DNA of 64,000 nt from Stenotrophomonas sp. SAM-B (GCF_013387485.1 NZ_JABBXB010000002.1:310001-374000), one strand, 5' to 3'. Counted from the stretch's first letter, positions 1 to 10,400 are shown. Translations and numbers: made by a program. The notes: generated by a model from the sequence alone, not told the origin.

Positions 1-2
1 GT

Positions 3-338
3 TGGATCGAACGCCACCGCGATGCCGTGGTGCGGCGGGCCGAGAACCATCTCAAAGCCCATCTGGACCGGCCGTTCGACAGCGCGGCCCTGTCGCTCGC
101 GCTGGGCGTGGGCGAACGCCAGCTCGAACGTCTGTTTCGTGATGCCTACGGACATGGGCCGTGTCACTGGCACCAGGTGGCCCGTTTGAACCGTGCGCGC
201 ATCGCGTTGCTGCAGGCAGATGCGTCGGGGAGTGTGACGGAGATAGCCCTGCGGCTGGGCTTCGGGCATCTGGGCCGCTTCTCCCTGCTGTACCGCACTG
301 TCTTCGGGGAATGTCCTCGAGACACCTTGCGACGCTGA
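3..338 (+). CDS. AraC-family transcriptional regulator, C-terminal part (5' truncated by window edge)
   Basis: The frame is open from the first bases, so the gene begins outside the window and only its last 111 codons are present. They hold the two helix-turn-helix motifs of the AraC/XylS DNA-binding domain. The first lies around LGVGERQLERLF and the second around ITEIALRLGF-type sequence (here VTEIALRLGFGHLGRFS). The usual family ending follows, a Phe-x-x-x-Tyr-Arg and then FGECPRD. The missing N-terminal part would carry the sensor domain, so the inducer and targets cannot be inferred. Family assignment is firm; function is unknown. Confidence 0.85.
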   Translation, partial: WIERHRDAVVRRAENHLKAHLDRPFDSAALSLALGVGERQLERLFRDAYGHGPCHWHQVARLNRARIALLQADASGSVTEIALRLGFGHLGRFSLLYRTVFGECPRDTLRR

Positions 339-538
339 ATCGTGACCTGAGCCGTGGGCCGCAGCGCGCACGACATCGCGTGCATGACATCACGGCCCCG
401 TCACGCAGCCACTCGCATGTTCGGCACGCTGCAGACGCATCGGGAAGGCTTGTCGTGGCGCATTGCCGATGACGAACCTGGCGATGGTGGCTGCAGCGAC
501 GGGTGCACGGGGGCTATCGCAGCGAACGGAGGCAGGCA

Positions 539-1189
539 ATGGGCGTCTCGTGCGTGCAGAGGAGGTCTGTGCCATTCGGCAGTGTCGTCGTCGCCGACGA
601 CCACAGGCTCGTGGCCCAAGGCATCGAACGCTTGTTGATGGACTGTTTTGACTCGATCGTGCTGGTGTCGTCCGGCGAGCAGCTGCTGGCCACCCTCCGC
701 CGCGAAACGCCGGATATGGTCGTTTCGGATATCAGCATGCCCGGCATCAGCGGCCTTGAGGTGATGCGCCAGGTGCGCAGCGAAGGTTGCCTGACGCCGT
801 TTCTGTTTCTCACCATGCACGACGAGTCCAGCCTCGCGGCCGAGGCGATCCATGCCGGTGCCCGTGGCTACATGCTCAAGAGCGCGGCCGGCGACGAACT
901 GGTGCGCGCGATCCATGGCGTGATGGAAGGCCACACCTATGTCACGCCCAGCCTGGCGGTGGATGCGATCGTGTCGTCGGGGCGCCGACAGCATGCGCTG
1001 ACCGACAAGCAGCTGCGCATCCTGGAATACGTCGGCCGTGGCCTGCGTTCCAAGCAGATTGCCTACGCGCTGGGGGTATCGGTGCGCACCATCGAATCGC
1101 ACAAGTACGCGATCATGCAGGAGCTGGGGGTTCACGGGACGCTGGAGCTGGTGCGCAAGGCCCAGTTGGAGGGCCTGATCCGCCCCTGA
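539..1189 (+). CDS. NarL/FixJ-type response regulator (receiver + LuxR HTH)
   Basis: A two-domain response regulator of 216 residues. The receiver domain (about residues 14-130) shows the acidic pair D20-D21, the phosphorylatable D64 in VVSDISMPG, T92 and the conserved K114 in YMLKSAAG. A LuxR-type helix-turn-helix (about 150-210) follows, with QIAYALGVSVRTIESHK. I chose the ATG at 539 because GGAGG sits 6 bases upstream; a GTG at 503 is in frame but has no comparable ribosome site. No histidine kinase gene is nearby, so the signal is unknown. A receiver-only protein lies just downstream and may share its phosphorelay. Confidence 0.85.
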   Translation: MGVSCVQRRSVPFGSVVVADDHRLVAQGIERLLMDCFDSIVLVSSGEQLLATLRRETPDMVVSDISMPGISGLEVMRQVRSEGCLTPFLFLTMHDESSLAAEAIHAGARGYMLKSAAGDELVRAIHGVMEGHTYVTPSLAVDAIVSSGRRQHALTDKQLRILEYVGRGLRSKQIAYALGVSVRTIESHKYAIMQELGVHGTLELVRKAQLEGLIRP

Positions 1190-1304
1190 GCAGCCTGGCC
1201 GTGTGCAGCCAGTAGATTTACTTGCCCGCTCGCGGTGGTTTTTCCCTTGCGAGCGTCCGGTGTCCGGTCGCACCATCAGGACAGGTGTCGAGCAGGCGAG
1301 TGCG

Positions 1305-1712
1305 ATGAACGCGGTACGGGTACTGCTGGCCGAAGATGGGTGCGCGATGGGACGCCAGCTGCGCGGGCTGCTTGCCGAGCACTTCCAGGTGATCGGGCTC
1401 GTGCAGGACGGGGCTTCACTGGTGCAGGCAGCACAGACGATGCTGCCCGATGTGGTGGTGACGGATATTGGCATGCCGGAGTTGGATGGACTGGAGGCCG
1501 CACGCCGGCTTCGACTGCGGCGCCCCGTTCTTGGTGTGGTGTTCATCACCGTGCACGCCGCGCCGCAGATGGTGTCGCAGGCAATGGCCCTGGGAGCGTG
1601 CAGCTATGTGCTCAAGTCCGATGCAGGTGATGACCTGCTTGAGGCGGTTGCGGCCGCTGTGAAGGGTGAGTCGTTCGTCTCGCGATCATTACGTGGCCCG
1701 CGCAGGAGCTGA
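1305..1712 (+). CDS. Single-domain response regulator (receiver only)
   Basis: A 135-residue receiver domain with the acidic residues E10-D11, phospho-acceptor D54 in VVTDIGMPELDG, T82 and K104 in YVLKSDAG. The frame stops right after the alpha5 region with no DNA-binding output domain. Open frame continues upstream to 1203, but receiver homology begins at the ATG at 1305. It resembles the receiver of the NarL-type regulator upstream, including the A-x-S/G-Y-M/V-LKS stretch. It may be a duplicate that lost its HTH, or a genuine phosphate shuttle or sink. I see no frameshifted HTH remnant between its stop and the next gene. Confidence 0.75.
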   Translation: MNAVRVLLAEDGCAMGRQLRGLLAEHFQVIGLVQDGASLVQAAQTMLPDVVVTDIGMPELDGLEAARRLRLRRPVLGVVFITVHAAPQMVSQAMALGACSYVLKSDAGDDLLEAVAAAVKGESFVSRSLRGPRRS

Positions 1713-1790
1713 TCGCAGAGAGTCACTGGCTGTAGCAGGACGCCTGCGACCGCAGTGCGTCATTCGGTTCATACCTGGGAGGCTCATGTC

Positions 1791-2330
1791 ATGAAAGCGC
1801 TCTGCATCGCCGTTGTCGCGGCCAGCCTGGTTGCCTGTGCATCCACACCGACCGTCAACACCGATTTCGATCCGGCCGCCAACTTCGGCGCGTACAGAAC
1901 CTACAGCTGGGCGGTCAAGCCAACGGCTGGCTCGCCCCTGGTGCAACAACGCATCGTCGATGGCATCAATGCCAGACTGCAGGCCAAAGGCCTGCGCGAG
2001 GTGCCGCAGGGCGACATCGCGCTCGCCGCACACACCGTCACTGACCGGAAGCAGACGCTTGACACCTTCTACAGCGGGACCGGCATGGGCGGATGGGGCT
2101 GGCGCGGTGGCTGGGGCGGGGGCATGGGCAACGCGACCACGACTGTCCGTACCTACGAAGTAGGCACGCTGGTGCTGGATATGTTCGATACGCGCACAAA
2201 GCAGGCCGTGTGGCGCGGCACGGCCAGCAGCACCGTGCCTTCATCGCCGGACAAGATCAACGCTGCGGTGGAGACCGCCCTGGACAAGATGCTCGCTGGC
2301 TTCCCGCCCGCTGCCACCGCTGGCCGTTGA
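1791..2330 (+). CDS. DUF4136 domain lipoprotein
   Basis: A 179-residue predicted lipoprotein. The signal peptide ends in the lipobox LVAC with the acylated cysteine at position 16. The body has the DUF4136 pattern: an N-terminal DFDPAANFGAYRTYSW stretch, a glycine/tryptophan-rich linker (GGWGWRGGWGGG) and a C-terminal segment (LVLDMFDTRTKQAVWRG). The ATG at 1791 is preceded by GGGAGG at good spacing; an upstream in-frame GTG is less likely. The protein should be membrane-anchored facing the periplasm. The molecular role of the family is not established. Confidence 0.85.
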   Translation: MKALCIAVVAASLVACASTPTVNTDFDPAANFGAYRTYSWAVKPTAGSPLVQQRIVDGINARLQAKGLREVPQGDIALAAHTVTDRKQTLDTFYSGTGMGGWGWRGGWGGGMGNATTTVRTYEVGTLVLDMFDTRTKQAVWRGTASSTVPSSPDKINAAVETALDKMLAGFPPAATAGR

Positions 2331-2407
2331 CGGGTGGGCGGCGCTCCTGCTCGCGTACGTGTTCGCGAGCGCGGGCCGTCGTCACTGCGGGCGGCCGAAC
2401 GTGCTGT

Positions 2408-4303
2408 TCATCGAGCTGGGGCAGTCGTTGTAGGTCCACCCGCGGCGATCCACGCGTCCACGGCCTGGCTGACCACGGTCATCGGCATTGCCCCATTGCC
2501 CAGGATCAGATCGTGGAAGGCGCGGATGTCGAATCGGTCGCCCAGTTCCCTGCGGGCGTGCTCACGCAGTTCCAGCAGCCGCAGCTGGCCCATCTTGTAG
2601 GACGAGGCCTGGCCGGGCTGCACCAGGTAGCGGTTGACCTCGATGCGGACGTCGGCCGGAGTCATGCCGGTCTTCTCCTCCATGTAGGCGACGGCCTGCT
2701 CGGGCGTCCAGCGTTTGCGGTGCAGACCGGTATCGACCACCAGCCGCACCGAGCGGAACATTTCGGCCTGCAGGCGGCCCAGGTCACCGGCGGGGTCATC
2801 GCGGTACACGCCGGCCTCGGTCATCAACTGTTCGGCATACAGTGCCCAGCCTTCGCTGAAGGCGCTGGGATTGAGGCTGCGGCGCAGCATCGGCAGGTCG
2901 GTCAGGGTCTGGCCGATCGAGATCTGGAAGTGATGGCCCGGCGATCCCTCGTGATAGGTGAGGGTGGGAATGCTCCAGCGCGTGTTGGAGCTGATGTCGC
3001 CCAGGTTGATGAAGAAGGTGCCCGGGCGCGAGCCATCCATCGCCGGCGGGTAGTAATAGCCGCCCGGCGAGGTGGCCTGCATGTGCGCGGGCACCGGCTG
3101 CACCAGCAGTTTCTGTGTCGGCAGGTGGCCGAAGTAGGTCGGCAGGATCGGATCGAGGTCGCGCAGGCGCTGCTCGATGTCGCCGATCAGCTGAGCGCGC
3201 CCTGCGTCGCTGTCCTCGTACAGGTAACGCGGGTCCTTGCGCAGCTGCGCGATGCGCGTGGCCACGCTGCCGTCGCGCAGCCCGAGCTGTTTCAGGCGGG
3301 CATCCATGCTCGTGTCCAGCCGCGCCACTTCGCGCAGCCCGATCTGGTGGATCGCATCGGCATCCAGGTCGGTGCTGGTGTACCAGCGCAGCGCAGCATC
3401 GTAGTACGCCTTGCCGTCCGGCAGTGCCCACACGCCCTTGTTGCCGGGATGGGTCGCCAGTGTTGCCTGCACGTTGTCGAGCAGGCGCTGATAGCCCGGG
3501 TTCACCGCGTCGCGCACCGCCGTGGTCGCCTGTGCGATCAGTTCAGCGCGCCGGGACGCGGGGATCGAGGGCACCTTGTCCAGTTTGCGCTGCAATGACT
3601 GCACCCACAGGCTGTCCTGCGGCGCCGGTTTCAGCAGGGCACGGTACTGGTTGGCCGCGCCCTCCAGCGCTACCTCGGGCGGTACCACGCCCAGGCGGGC
3701 CTGCATGTCCGCGTTGGCCCGGACCTGGTCCAGCTTGGGGCCCATCGCCTGCAGCCGTGCGATGTAATGACGGGCGCTGGTCTCGTCAGTGACCGCATGC
3801 TGGTTGTCCATGAACTGCGGCAGGTTGACCGGCAGGCTGAACAACTGGTCCACGGCGTAAGTGCTGCCGCCGACCGGCAACCAGGCCGCGGCCCACGGCA
3901 CGGCCATCAGATCGATCTGGGTCTGGTAGAACCAGCGCGCCAGCCCGTCGCTGAGCCGTTGCTGCGGATCCAGCGGCGGGCCTTTCCACGCACGGATCTG
4001 CGCGAGGTTGTCGACCAGGAAGCGGCGGTTGATCTCGCGCCGGGCCAGCGAGACGTCGGTCAGCTGGCCGGACAGATCACCGGCGGCATCGCCACTGATG
4101 CCGAGCATCGTGCGCAGTTCCGGATCGGCGTTGATCGCGGCCATCGTCTGCGCATCGAGCAGGGCGTTGAACGAGGTGGCTGCCGGGGCGCTGGCGGAGG
4201 GCGGCGCCTGCGCCTGCGCCCGGTTCGAGGGAAGCGTCAGGGCGGCTGCGATCGCGAGGGCGAGCACGGCGGGGAAACGGCGGGCGGACGTGGTCGGAAT
4301 CAC
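2408..4303 (-). CDS. DUF885 family protein, predicted secreted metallohydrolase
   Basis: A 631-residue protein starting with a clear signal peptide (FPAVLALAIAAALTLPS followed by AQA), so probably periplasmic or outer-membrane associated. It has the DUF885 architecture, with the motif TYHEGSPGHHFQ near residue 450. That motif is reminiscent of a zinc HExxH-type site followed by a second His pair, as in other DUF885 proteins. Length matches the family (about 600). Family members are suggested peptidases of unknown substrate. The gene converges on the DUF4136 gene with a 77-base gap. Enzymatic activity here is inference from the motif only. Confidence 0.85.
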   Translation of the reverse strand: MIPTTSARRFPAVLALAIAAALTLPSNRAQAQAPPSASAPAATSFNALLDAQTMAAINADPELRTMLGISGDAAGDLSGQLTDVSLARREINRRFLVDNLAQIRAWKGPPLDPQQRLSDGLARWFYQTQIDLMAVPWAAAWLPVGGSTYAVDQLFSLPVNLPQFMDNQHAVTDETSARHYIARLQAMGPKLDQVRANADMQARLGVVPPEVALEGAANQYRALLKPAPQDSLWVQSLQRKLDKVPSIPASRRAELIAQATTAVRDAVNPGYQRLLDNVQATLATHPGNKGVWALPDGKAYYDAALRWYTSTDLDADAIHQIGLREVARLDTSMDARLKQLGLRDGSVATRIAQLRKDPRYLYEDSDAGRAQLIGDIEQRLRDLDPILPTYFGHLPTQKLLVQPVPAHMQATSPGGYYYPPAMDGSRPGTFFINLGDISSNTRWSIPTLTYHEGSPGHHFQISIGQTLTDLPMLRRSLNPSAFSEGWALYAEQLMTEAGVYRDDPAGDLGRLQAEMFRSVRLVVDTGLHRKRWTPEQAVAYMEEKTGMTPADVRIEVNRYLVQPGQASSYKMGQLRLLELREHARRELGDRFDIRAFHDLILGNGAMPMTVVSQAVDAWIAAGGPTTTAPAR

Positions 4304-4438
4304 AGGGCGATCTCCGTTGGCGGGCGGGCTGCGCGCAGGCTACGCCAGCGCAGGGGTGGCCGCACCTGCGGATCGTCACGGCTGCGCAGGCGGCAGAACT
4401 CGGAAGAGCGGCCCCGCGTGACGGTCAAAGGCGATTAG

Positions 4439-5104
4439 CTATGCCCCTATACGGCGAATCTTGGCTGATTCCCCGTAGCCGGAAGAACCTATCAGTTGGA
4501 TGTCTTGACTCTGGGAAAGGATGGAGAAGTGCTCCCTGGCTTTCAATTTCCGTAGATTTTCCATTCGGGGCTCTCCCCCCAGAGAGATTGCCGGCACGAA
4601 TCCATAGCATTCGTCGATATCCAAGGCCCCCAGTTTTCTCCTTGCACGCGAGAAAAGCGGCCGGTCTTCGGTGTCGTAATAGTCAAGTGAGTCGTCATCC
4701 ATCAGGAAGGGAAGAAATACCGTATTGCCAGGGTTTTGTGGTTCTTGGTTGGATGTGAATGGTGCACTGTGCAGCTGCCCCTCAATCAAATCCAAATCGC
4801 CGCATCCATAAATGTCCTGATAAAAATAGACTGTTCCAAATGCAGAGTATGCAAAGGCGTGACAGTTGCCTTCGTTAAAGTCCCTGTCGCCCCCAAGCGC
4901 GACGGACAATACGCCCTTCAGGTCATGCGGATGGCATACCTGCAAGCGCCCACTCTGGAGAGTAAAGCGGCCGAATTCTCGATAGAGATGAGATAGTTCT
5001 GCGGGCAACGAGCTGGGTAGGGCCGTTAGCTCTTCAGTGCTTAGGGGGCTATACGCCGTCGGACTCCCATATTCACTGGTGATGAATTCAGTCAGCTTGT
5101 CCAT
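4439..5104 (-). CDS. Tdi1-like T6SS immunity protein (GAD-like + DUF1851)
   Basis: A 221-residue cytosolic protein. The N-terminal half (KLTEFITSEYGSPTAYSPLS, then LPAELSHLYREFG) fits the GAD-like domain. The C-terminal half fits the DUF1851 / Tdi1 immunity domain, with AFAYSAFGTVYFYQDI, then RRKLGALDIDECYGFVPAISLGG and a final REHFSILSQ helix. Tdi1 proteins neutralise DNase effectors of type VI secretion systems. No effector, VgrG, PAAR or Hcp gene lies next to it, so it looks like an orphan immunity gene. Base composition is visibly AT-richer than its neighbours, consistent with horizontal acquisition. Specificity is unknown. Confidence 0.75.
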   Translation of the reverse strand: MDKLTEFITSEYGSPTAYSPLSTEELTALPSSLPAELSHLYREFGRFTLQSGRLQVCHPHDLKGVLSVALGGDRDFNEGNCHAFAYSAFGTVYFYQDIYGCGDLDLIEGQLHSAPFTSNQEPQNPGNTVFLPFLMDDDSLDYYDTEDRPLFSRARRKLGALDIDECYGFVPAISLGGEPRMENLRKLKAREHFSILSQSQDIQLIGSSGYGESAKIRRIGA

Positions 5105-5402
5105 TTTATTGCACCGCTCTCTGTGGCTTGAGATTTACCATGCTCATCGTGATTCAACTGAAAGGCTCATGCTGATTACGGATATTGGCTCTTTAGATGT
5201 GGCGATCGCAGGCGGTATCTGCCGCGCACGGAGTGTGCCACGCCAGCGCACTCTTTCAGTTCGGCACTGCGGACGCAGGAGGAGCGTGAAGGGTCACGCC
5301 CACCTCGGTCCCGGAAAACTGCGGCATAGCGGCGCGCAACCTACATGTGCCCCGTTTGGCAGTGGTGACGTTATCGGCCATTCCGGCACTGCCCTATAGC
5401 CT
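5105..5402. other. Gene-free spacer with atypical composition
   Basis: About 300 bases between the start of the immunity gene and the end of the FAD oxidoreductase gene. The first ~100 bases share the lower GC of the immunity gene; the rest returns to GC-rich sequence. I see no credible coding frame, no recognisable transposase remnant and no strong terminator. It probably holds the promoter of the immunity gene, read leftward from around 5110-5180. Confidence 0.4.
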
Positions 5403-7190
5403 TCAGCCGCGGACACGCTCGAAGCCGTCCGCACTCCAGTCTTCACTGCCGACACCATGGTGGATCACGAACAGACCCTGCGGATCGTAACGGCGCTTGG
5501 CCGCCTGCAACCGCGGGTAGTTCGGTCCCCAGAATGCCTGCTGCCAGTCTTTCTGGAAGTAGTCGCTCTCCGAGACATAGGCCGGCGCCGACGGCGCCAC
5601 CACGCTCAGTGCCTGGTAGGCGCGCGCGACGTTCAACGCGCCGCGGCGTGCACGGGGCTCATCGACGTTCAGGCCGAGGCCCGGATACACCGGCCCGCTG
5701 GCGTTGCCGATGATCGCCAGGGCGAAGGCATCCAGCACCGCCGGATGGGTGGCGGTCTCGCGGCTGGCCGCCAGCGCCGCCGCGGGCGCGCCGAACAGGC
5801 CCTTGTTGCAGTGCATGCCGACATCCATGTGCTCGGCGGCCGCGCAGATGGCTGCTGCCGCCTGCGTGCGCCGGGCATCGTCCAGCAGGGAGGAGGGCAG
5901 CCAGGCCGAGGCGTAGCCATGCAGGAACCAGCCGACCTGACCCTGGTCCCCCTTCCACAGCATGTGCCGGGAGGCGGCGCCCTCGCGGGTGTCCTCGGCG
6001 ATCAGCGCGGGGGCATGCTCGCGGAAGAAATCCGCGTTCCACATGTCGCGGGCGGGCATCGCCAGCGCCTGCAAGGGTTCGGTGATGGTGTAGGCCGGCC
6101 GGGCGCGGACCCAGTCCAGGAACGGCGTCCAGGTCGCTTCGGCCGCGTCGCGCGACAGGCCCTGGAATACCATCGAGATCGACAGCCGCCGCGTGTCCTT
6201 GAACGTGAACTGCTCGCCCCAGTGCGCGTTGCACAGCGTGTCGCGGTAGAAGCGCAGCATCTCCGCCGCCAGGGCCTGCCAGCTGGCGTCGTCGCTGGCC
6301 TGGATCTGGCAGGAGACGCCGCCGAAGGTGTCGGGCAGGGCATGGGTGCGCAGCGTCATCCGGGTGACGATCCCGAAACTCGCCGCGCAGCCGCCTTTCA
6401 GGGCCCAGAACAGTTCGGGGTCATTGTCGGCGTTGACGATGCGGATCTGACCGTCGGCGGTGACGATCTCGGCTTCGAGCAGGCTGGCCGCGGCCGTGCC
6501 ATAGGCCTTGGAGAAACTGCCGAAGCCGCCGCCGGTGACCAGTCCGGTCACGCCTACCGAGGTGCAGCCGCCGCCCTGGACATAGCGTCCACCGCGGCTG
6601 GTGACCGCATCGTAGGCATCGATCCACATCGCCCCGGCACCCACGCTGACCGCCGGCTGCGGTGCGGTGCCCGGGCGGGCGTTGTGGGCGACGAAGGCAT
6701 CGTGCAGCTCGACCTGGTTCATCGCGCGGGTCCAGACCAGCAGCGAATCAGGCGCACAGGACGTCCCGTGGTAGCTGTGCCCGCCGCCTTTGACCACCAG
6801 CCGCAGGCGATGGGTCCGCGCGAAGTTCACCGCGGCGGCGACATCGGCACTGTTGGAGGCGGCGACCACCTTGGCGCTGGGCACCGAACGCCACGCGCCG
6901 AAGTAGCCGCTGGTCTGGGTCAGTGCGGGCTGGTCGCCGAGGTAGAACGGATTCTGCAGCTGCTCCAGCGCCGCGGCGCGGGTGGCGGCGTCCGCGAGGA
7001 ACGGCGACTGCGGCACCGACAGACGGCCGCCGACCGCACGCGACAGCCGCTCCCACGCGGCGGCGGCAGGCCAGGCCGCGGTGCCTGGACGTACCCGGGC
7101 AGCACCGGCCGCGACGGCGGGCCCGGCCTTGAGCAGCATCGGCAGCAGCGGCAGGGTCAGTCCGGCCTTGAGGCAATCGCGTCGTTTCAT
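5403..7190 (-). CDS. Exported FAD-binding (berberine-bridge type) oxidoreductase
   Basis: A 595-residue flavoprotein. It starts with a twin-arginine-like signal (KRRDCLKAGLTLPLLPMLL) and is probably exported folded. The FAD_binding_4 domain includes VVKGGGHSYHGTS, where the His is the usual site of covalent FAD attachment, and GGGCTSVGVTGLVTGGGFG. The C-terminal BBE segment reads WGPNYPRLQAAKRRYDPQGL. The start at 7190 matches the signal peptide and has AGGAA upstream; the frame runs open a further 61 codons. Substrates of bacterial members are typically sugars or phenolic compounds; here unknown. It is divergent from lhr. Confidence 0.85.
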   Translation of the reverse strand: MKRRDCLKAGLTLPLLPMLLKAGPAVAAGAARVRPGTAAWPAAAAWERLSRAVGGRLSVPQSPFLADAATRAAALEQLQNPFYLGDQPALTQTSGYFGAWRSVPSAKVVAASNSADVAAAVNFARTHRLRLVVKGGGHSYHGTSCAPDSLLVWTRAMNQVELHDAFVAHNARPGTAPQPAVSVGAGAMWIDAYDAVTSRGGRYVQGGGCTSVGVTGLVTGGGFGSFSKAYGTAAASLLEAEIVTADGQIRIVNADNDPELFWALKGGCAASFGIVTRMTLRTHALPDTFGGVSCQIQASDDASWQALAAEMLRFYRDTLCNAHWGEQFTFKDTRRLSISMVFQGLSRDAAEATWTPFLDWVRARPAYTITEPLQALAMPARDMWNADFFREHAPALIAEDTREGAASRHMLWKGDQGQVGWFLHGYASAWLPSSLLDDARRTQAAAAICAAAEHMDVGMHCNKGLFGAPAAALAASRETATHPAVLDAFALAIIGNASGPVYPGLGLNVDEPRARRGALNVARAYQALSVVAPSAPAYVSESDYFQKDWQQAFWGPNYPRLQAAKRRYDPQGLFVIHHGVGSEDWSADGFERVRG

Positions 7191-7438
7191 CGGGGTGGTT
7201 CCTGTGGCAGTGCCGTGTTCGATGCCGGCCAGTGTGGTCCCGTGGAGGCCCGCCAGCCGTGGCCTGGGGCCGAATTCCGGGGATGAAGGGACGAGTGGTG
7301 GCGGGCCAGGGGCGACCGGTGCCAGGCAGCTGCGACGCGATGGAGGCCGGTTGACGCATGCCCTACGCGGCATACCCTAGTCTGGTTCCCTTGCGCTCGC
7401 GGCCCATGCCGGGCGACCGTCCCACGACACCCGGATCC

Positions 7439-10400
7439 ATGCCGACCCCGAACGACCCCACGCCCGATTCCCTGGCTGCCTTCACTCCCGCTACGCGCCA
7501 CTGGTTCACGGCGGCGTTCGCGACCCCGACCCCGGCACAGGCGCAGGCCTGGGCGGCGATCAGCGCCGGCCAGCACACCCTGGTCATCGCGCCGACCGGT
7601 TCGGGCAAGACCCTCGCCGCGTTCCTGCAGGCGATCGACCAGCTGTTCCGCAGCGGTGAGCATCCCAACAATGAGCAGCCGGGCGGTGCGCAGCCGGAGG
7701 CGTTGGCGCCCAAGAAGCGCGGCACCCGTGTGCTGTATCTCTCGCCGATCAAGGCCCTCGGCGCCGATGTCCAGCGCAACCTGCAGATACCCCTGCAGGG
7801 CGTCAGCGCCGAACGTGAGCGGCGCGGCGACCCGGCGGTCACTCTGTCGGTCGCGATCCGCACCGGCGACACCACCACGGCGGAGCGCGCGCGGCTGCTG
7901 CGGCGTCCGCCCGATATCCTGATCACCACGCCCGAATCGTTGTTCCTGATGCTCACTTCGCAGGCGCGCGAGACCCTGCGCGACGTCCATACCGTGATCA
8001 TCGATGAGATCCATGCGGTGGCCGGCAGCAAGCGTGGCACCCATCTGGCGGTGAGCCTGGAGCGGCTGGACGCCCTGTTGCGGGCGCCGGCACAGCGCAT
8101 CGGGCTGTCCGCCACGGTGCGACCGGTCGAAGAAGTCGCGCGGTTCCTCGGCGGCGACCGCCCGGTGACCGTGGTCCATCCTCCTTCGCAACGGGCCCTG
8201 GATGTCCGCATCGTGGTGCCGGTGGAGGACATGGCCGACATTCCGCCACACCCTGCCGCGGCCGATGCGCCACCGGCCTCCGGGCGGATTGGCTCGATCT
8301 GGCCCCATGTGGAGGCCAGCATCCTGGACCAGGTGCTGGCGCGGCGTTCCACGATCGTGTTCGCCAACTCGCGGGGCGTGGCCGAAAAGCTGACCGCACG
8401 CTTGAACGAGCTGTACGCCGACCGCGTCGCCCGCGGCCAGGTCCCGGCGCAGACCCCGACAGCGGCGCCCGCGCCCGAGCACTACGGCTCGTTCAATGGC
8501 GGCACCGCCGGACGGGCCGCCGGTGCGGAGACGCTGATCGCGCGGTCGCACCACGGCTCGGTCTCCAAGGAACAGCGCCGCGAGATCGAACAGGCGCTCA
8601 AATCCGGCGAACTGCGCTGCGTGGTGGCGACCTCCAGCCTGGAGCTGGGCATCGACATGGGCCTGGTCGACCTGGTGATCCAGGTCGCCGCACCGCCCTC
8701 GGTGGCCAGCGCGCTGCAGCGGGTCGGGCGCGCCAGCCACCAGGTCGGGGGCATCTCGACGGGCCTGGTCTACCCGCGCACGCGGCGCGACCTGATCGAC
8801 GCGTCCGTGGCGGTGGAGCGCATGCTGGCCGGCGAGATCGAAGCCATCGACCCGCCGCGCAACCCGCTGGACGTGCTGGCCCAGCAGACAGTGGCCGCCG
8901 CCGCGATGGAGACGCTGGACGTGGAGGCCTGGTATGCACGCGTTCGCCGCGCCGCGCCGTACCGGTCGCTGCCCCGCAGCGCCTTCGATGCCACCCTGGA
9001 CATGCTGGCCGGGCGCTATCCCTCCGATGATTTCGCCGGCTTCCGGCCGCGCCTGGTCTGGAACCGGGTCACCGGCGAACTGAGCGCGCGCCCGGGTGCG
9101 AAGCAGCTGGCGGTCACCAGCGGCGGGACCATTCCGGACCGCGGCATGTTCAGCGTAGTGCTGCCGGAAGGCGAGGAACGCGCCGGGTCGCGCCGCGTCG
9201 GCGAGCTCGATGAGGAGATGGTCCACGAATCGCGGGTCAACGACGTGATCACCCTGGGCGCGACCTCGTGGCGGATCGAACAGATCACCCACGATCAGGT
9301 CGTCGTCACCCCGGCGCCGGGCCGTTCGGCGCGCCTGCCGTTCTGGCGCGGTGAGGGGGTCGGGCGGCCCGCCGAGCTGGGCGAGGCGGTGGGCGCCTTC
9401 ATCGGCGCGCTCGACGCCGTGGTGGCGGACGACGGGGACGAGGGAATTGCGCCTGCACTGCGCGAACGGCTGCAGGCGGCCGGGCTGGCCGACAACGCGA
9501 TCGCCAACATCGCCGGGCTGCTGGCCGAACAGCGCGAGGCGACCGGCGTATTGCCCACCGATCGCAGCCTGGTGCTGGAGCGCTGCCGCGATGAGGCCGG
9601 TGACTGGCGGCTGATGCTGCATTCGCCGTATGGGCGGCGCGTGCACGATCCGTGGGCGCTGGCGGTGGCCGCGCGCATCCGCGAACGCTGGGGTGTGGAT
9701 CCGGCGGTGGTCGCCAGCGACGACGGCATCATCGCGCGTCTGCCCGACGCACAGGGGCGCCTGCCGGGCGCGGAGCTGTTCCTGTTCGAGCCGGAGCGGC
9801 TGCGCCGGGAGGTCACCCGTGCAGTGGGCGGATCGGCCCTGTTCGCGGCGCGCTTCCGCGAATGTGCCGCACGCGCGCTGTTGCTGCCGCGGCGTACGCC
9901 CGGCCGCCGCTCGCCGCTGTGGCAGCAGCGCCTGCGCGCCGGTGAACTGCTCGCCATCGCGCAGGGCTATCCGGAGTTCCCGATCCTGATCGAGACCGCG
10001 CGCGAGTGCCTGCAGGATGTCTACGATCTGGACGCGCTGGATGCCCTGATGCAGCGGCTCGCCGAAGGCAGCGTGGCGATCGCCGATGTCACCACCGAGG
10101 TGCCATCCCCGTTCGCGGCGAACCTGCTGTTCGGGTATGTCGCCGAGTTCATGTACGGCACCGATGTACCGCTGGCCGAACGCCGCGCCTCGGTGCTCTC
10201 CCTCGACAGCGGCCTGCTCGGCGATCTGCTCGGCCAGGTCGACCTCGGCGAACTGCTTGATGCGGCCGTGGTCGAGCAGGTGGGCGATGAGCTGCAAAGG
10301 CGGGCGCCTGATCGGCGGGCGCGCGGCAGGGAAGGGATCGCCGACCTGCTGCGCGAGCTGGGGCCCCTCACCGACGAAGCGCTGGCGCTGCGACTGGTCG

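Noticed and set aside
1203..1304. N-terminal extension of the receiver-only protein
   Set aside because: Open frame exists, but the receiver fold begins at the ATG at 1305 and the extension has no family resemblance.
2093..3598. A 501-codon plus-strand frame opposite the DUF885 gene
   Set aside because: Antisense shadow; composition lacks hydrophobic cores and no family motif is visible, whereas the opposite strand has a signal peptide and HEGSPGHH.
5457..7286. A 609-codon plus-strand frame opposite the FAD oxidoreductase
   Set aside because: Shadow of a well-supported gene on the minus strand.
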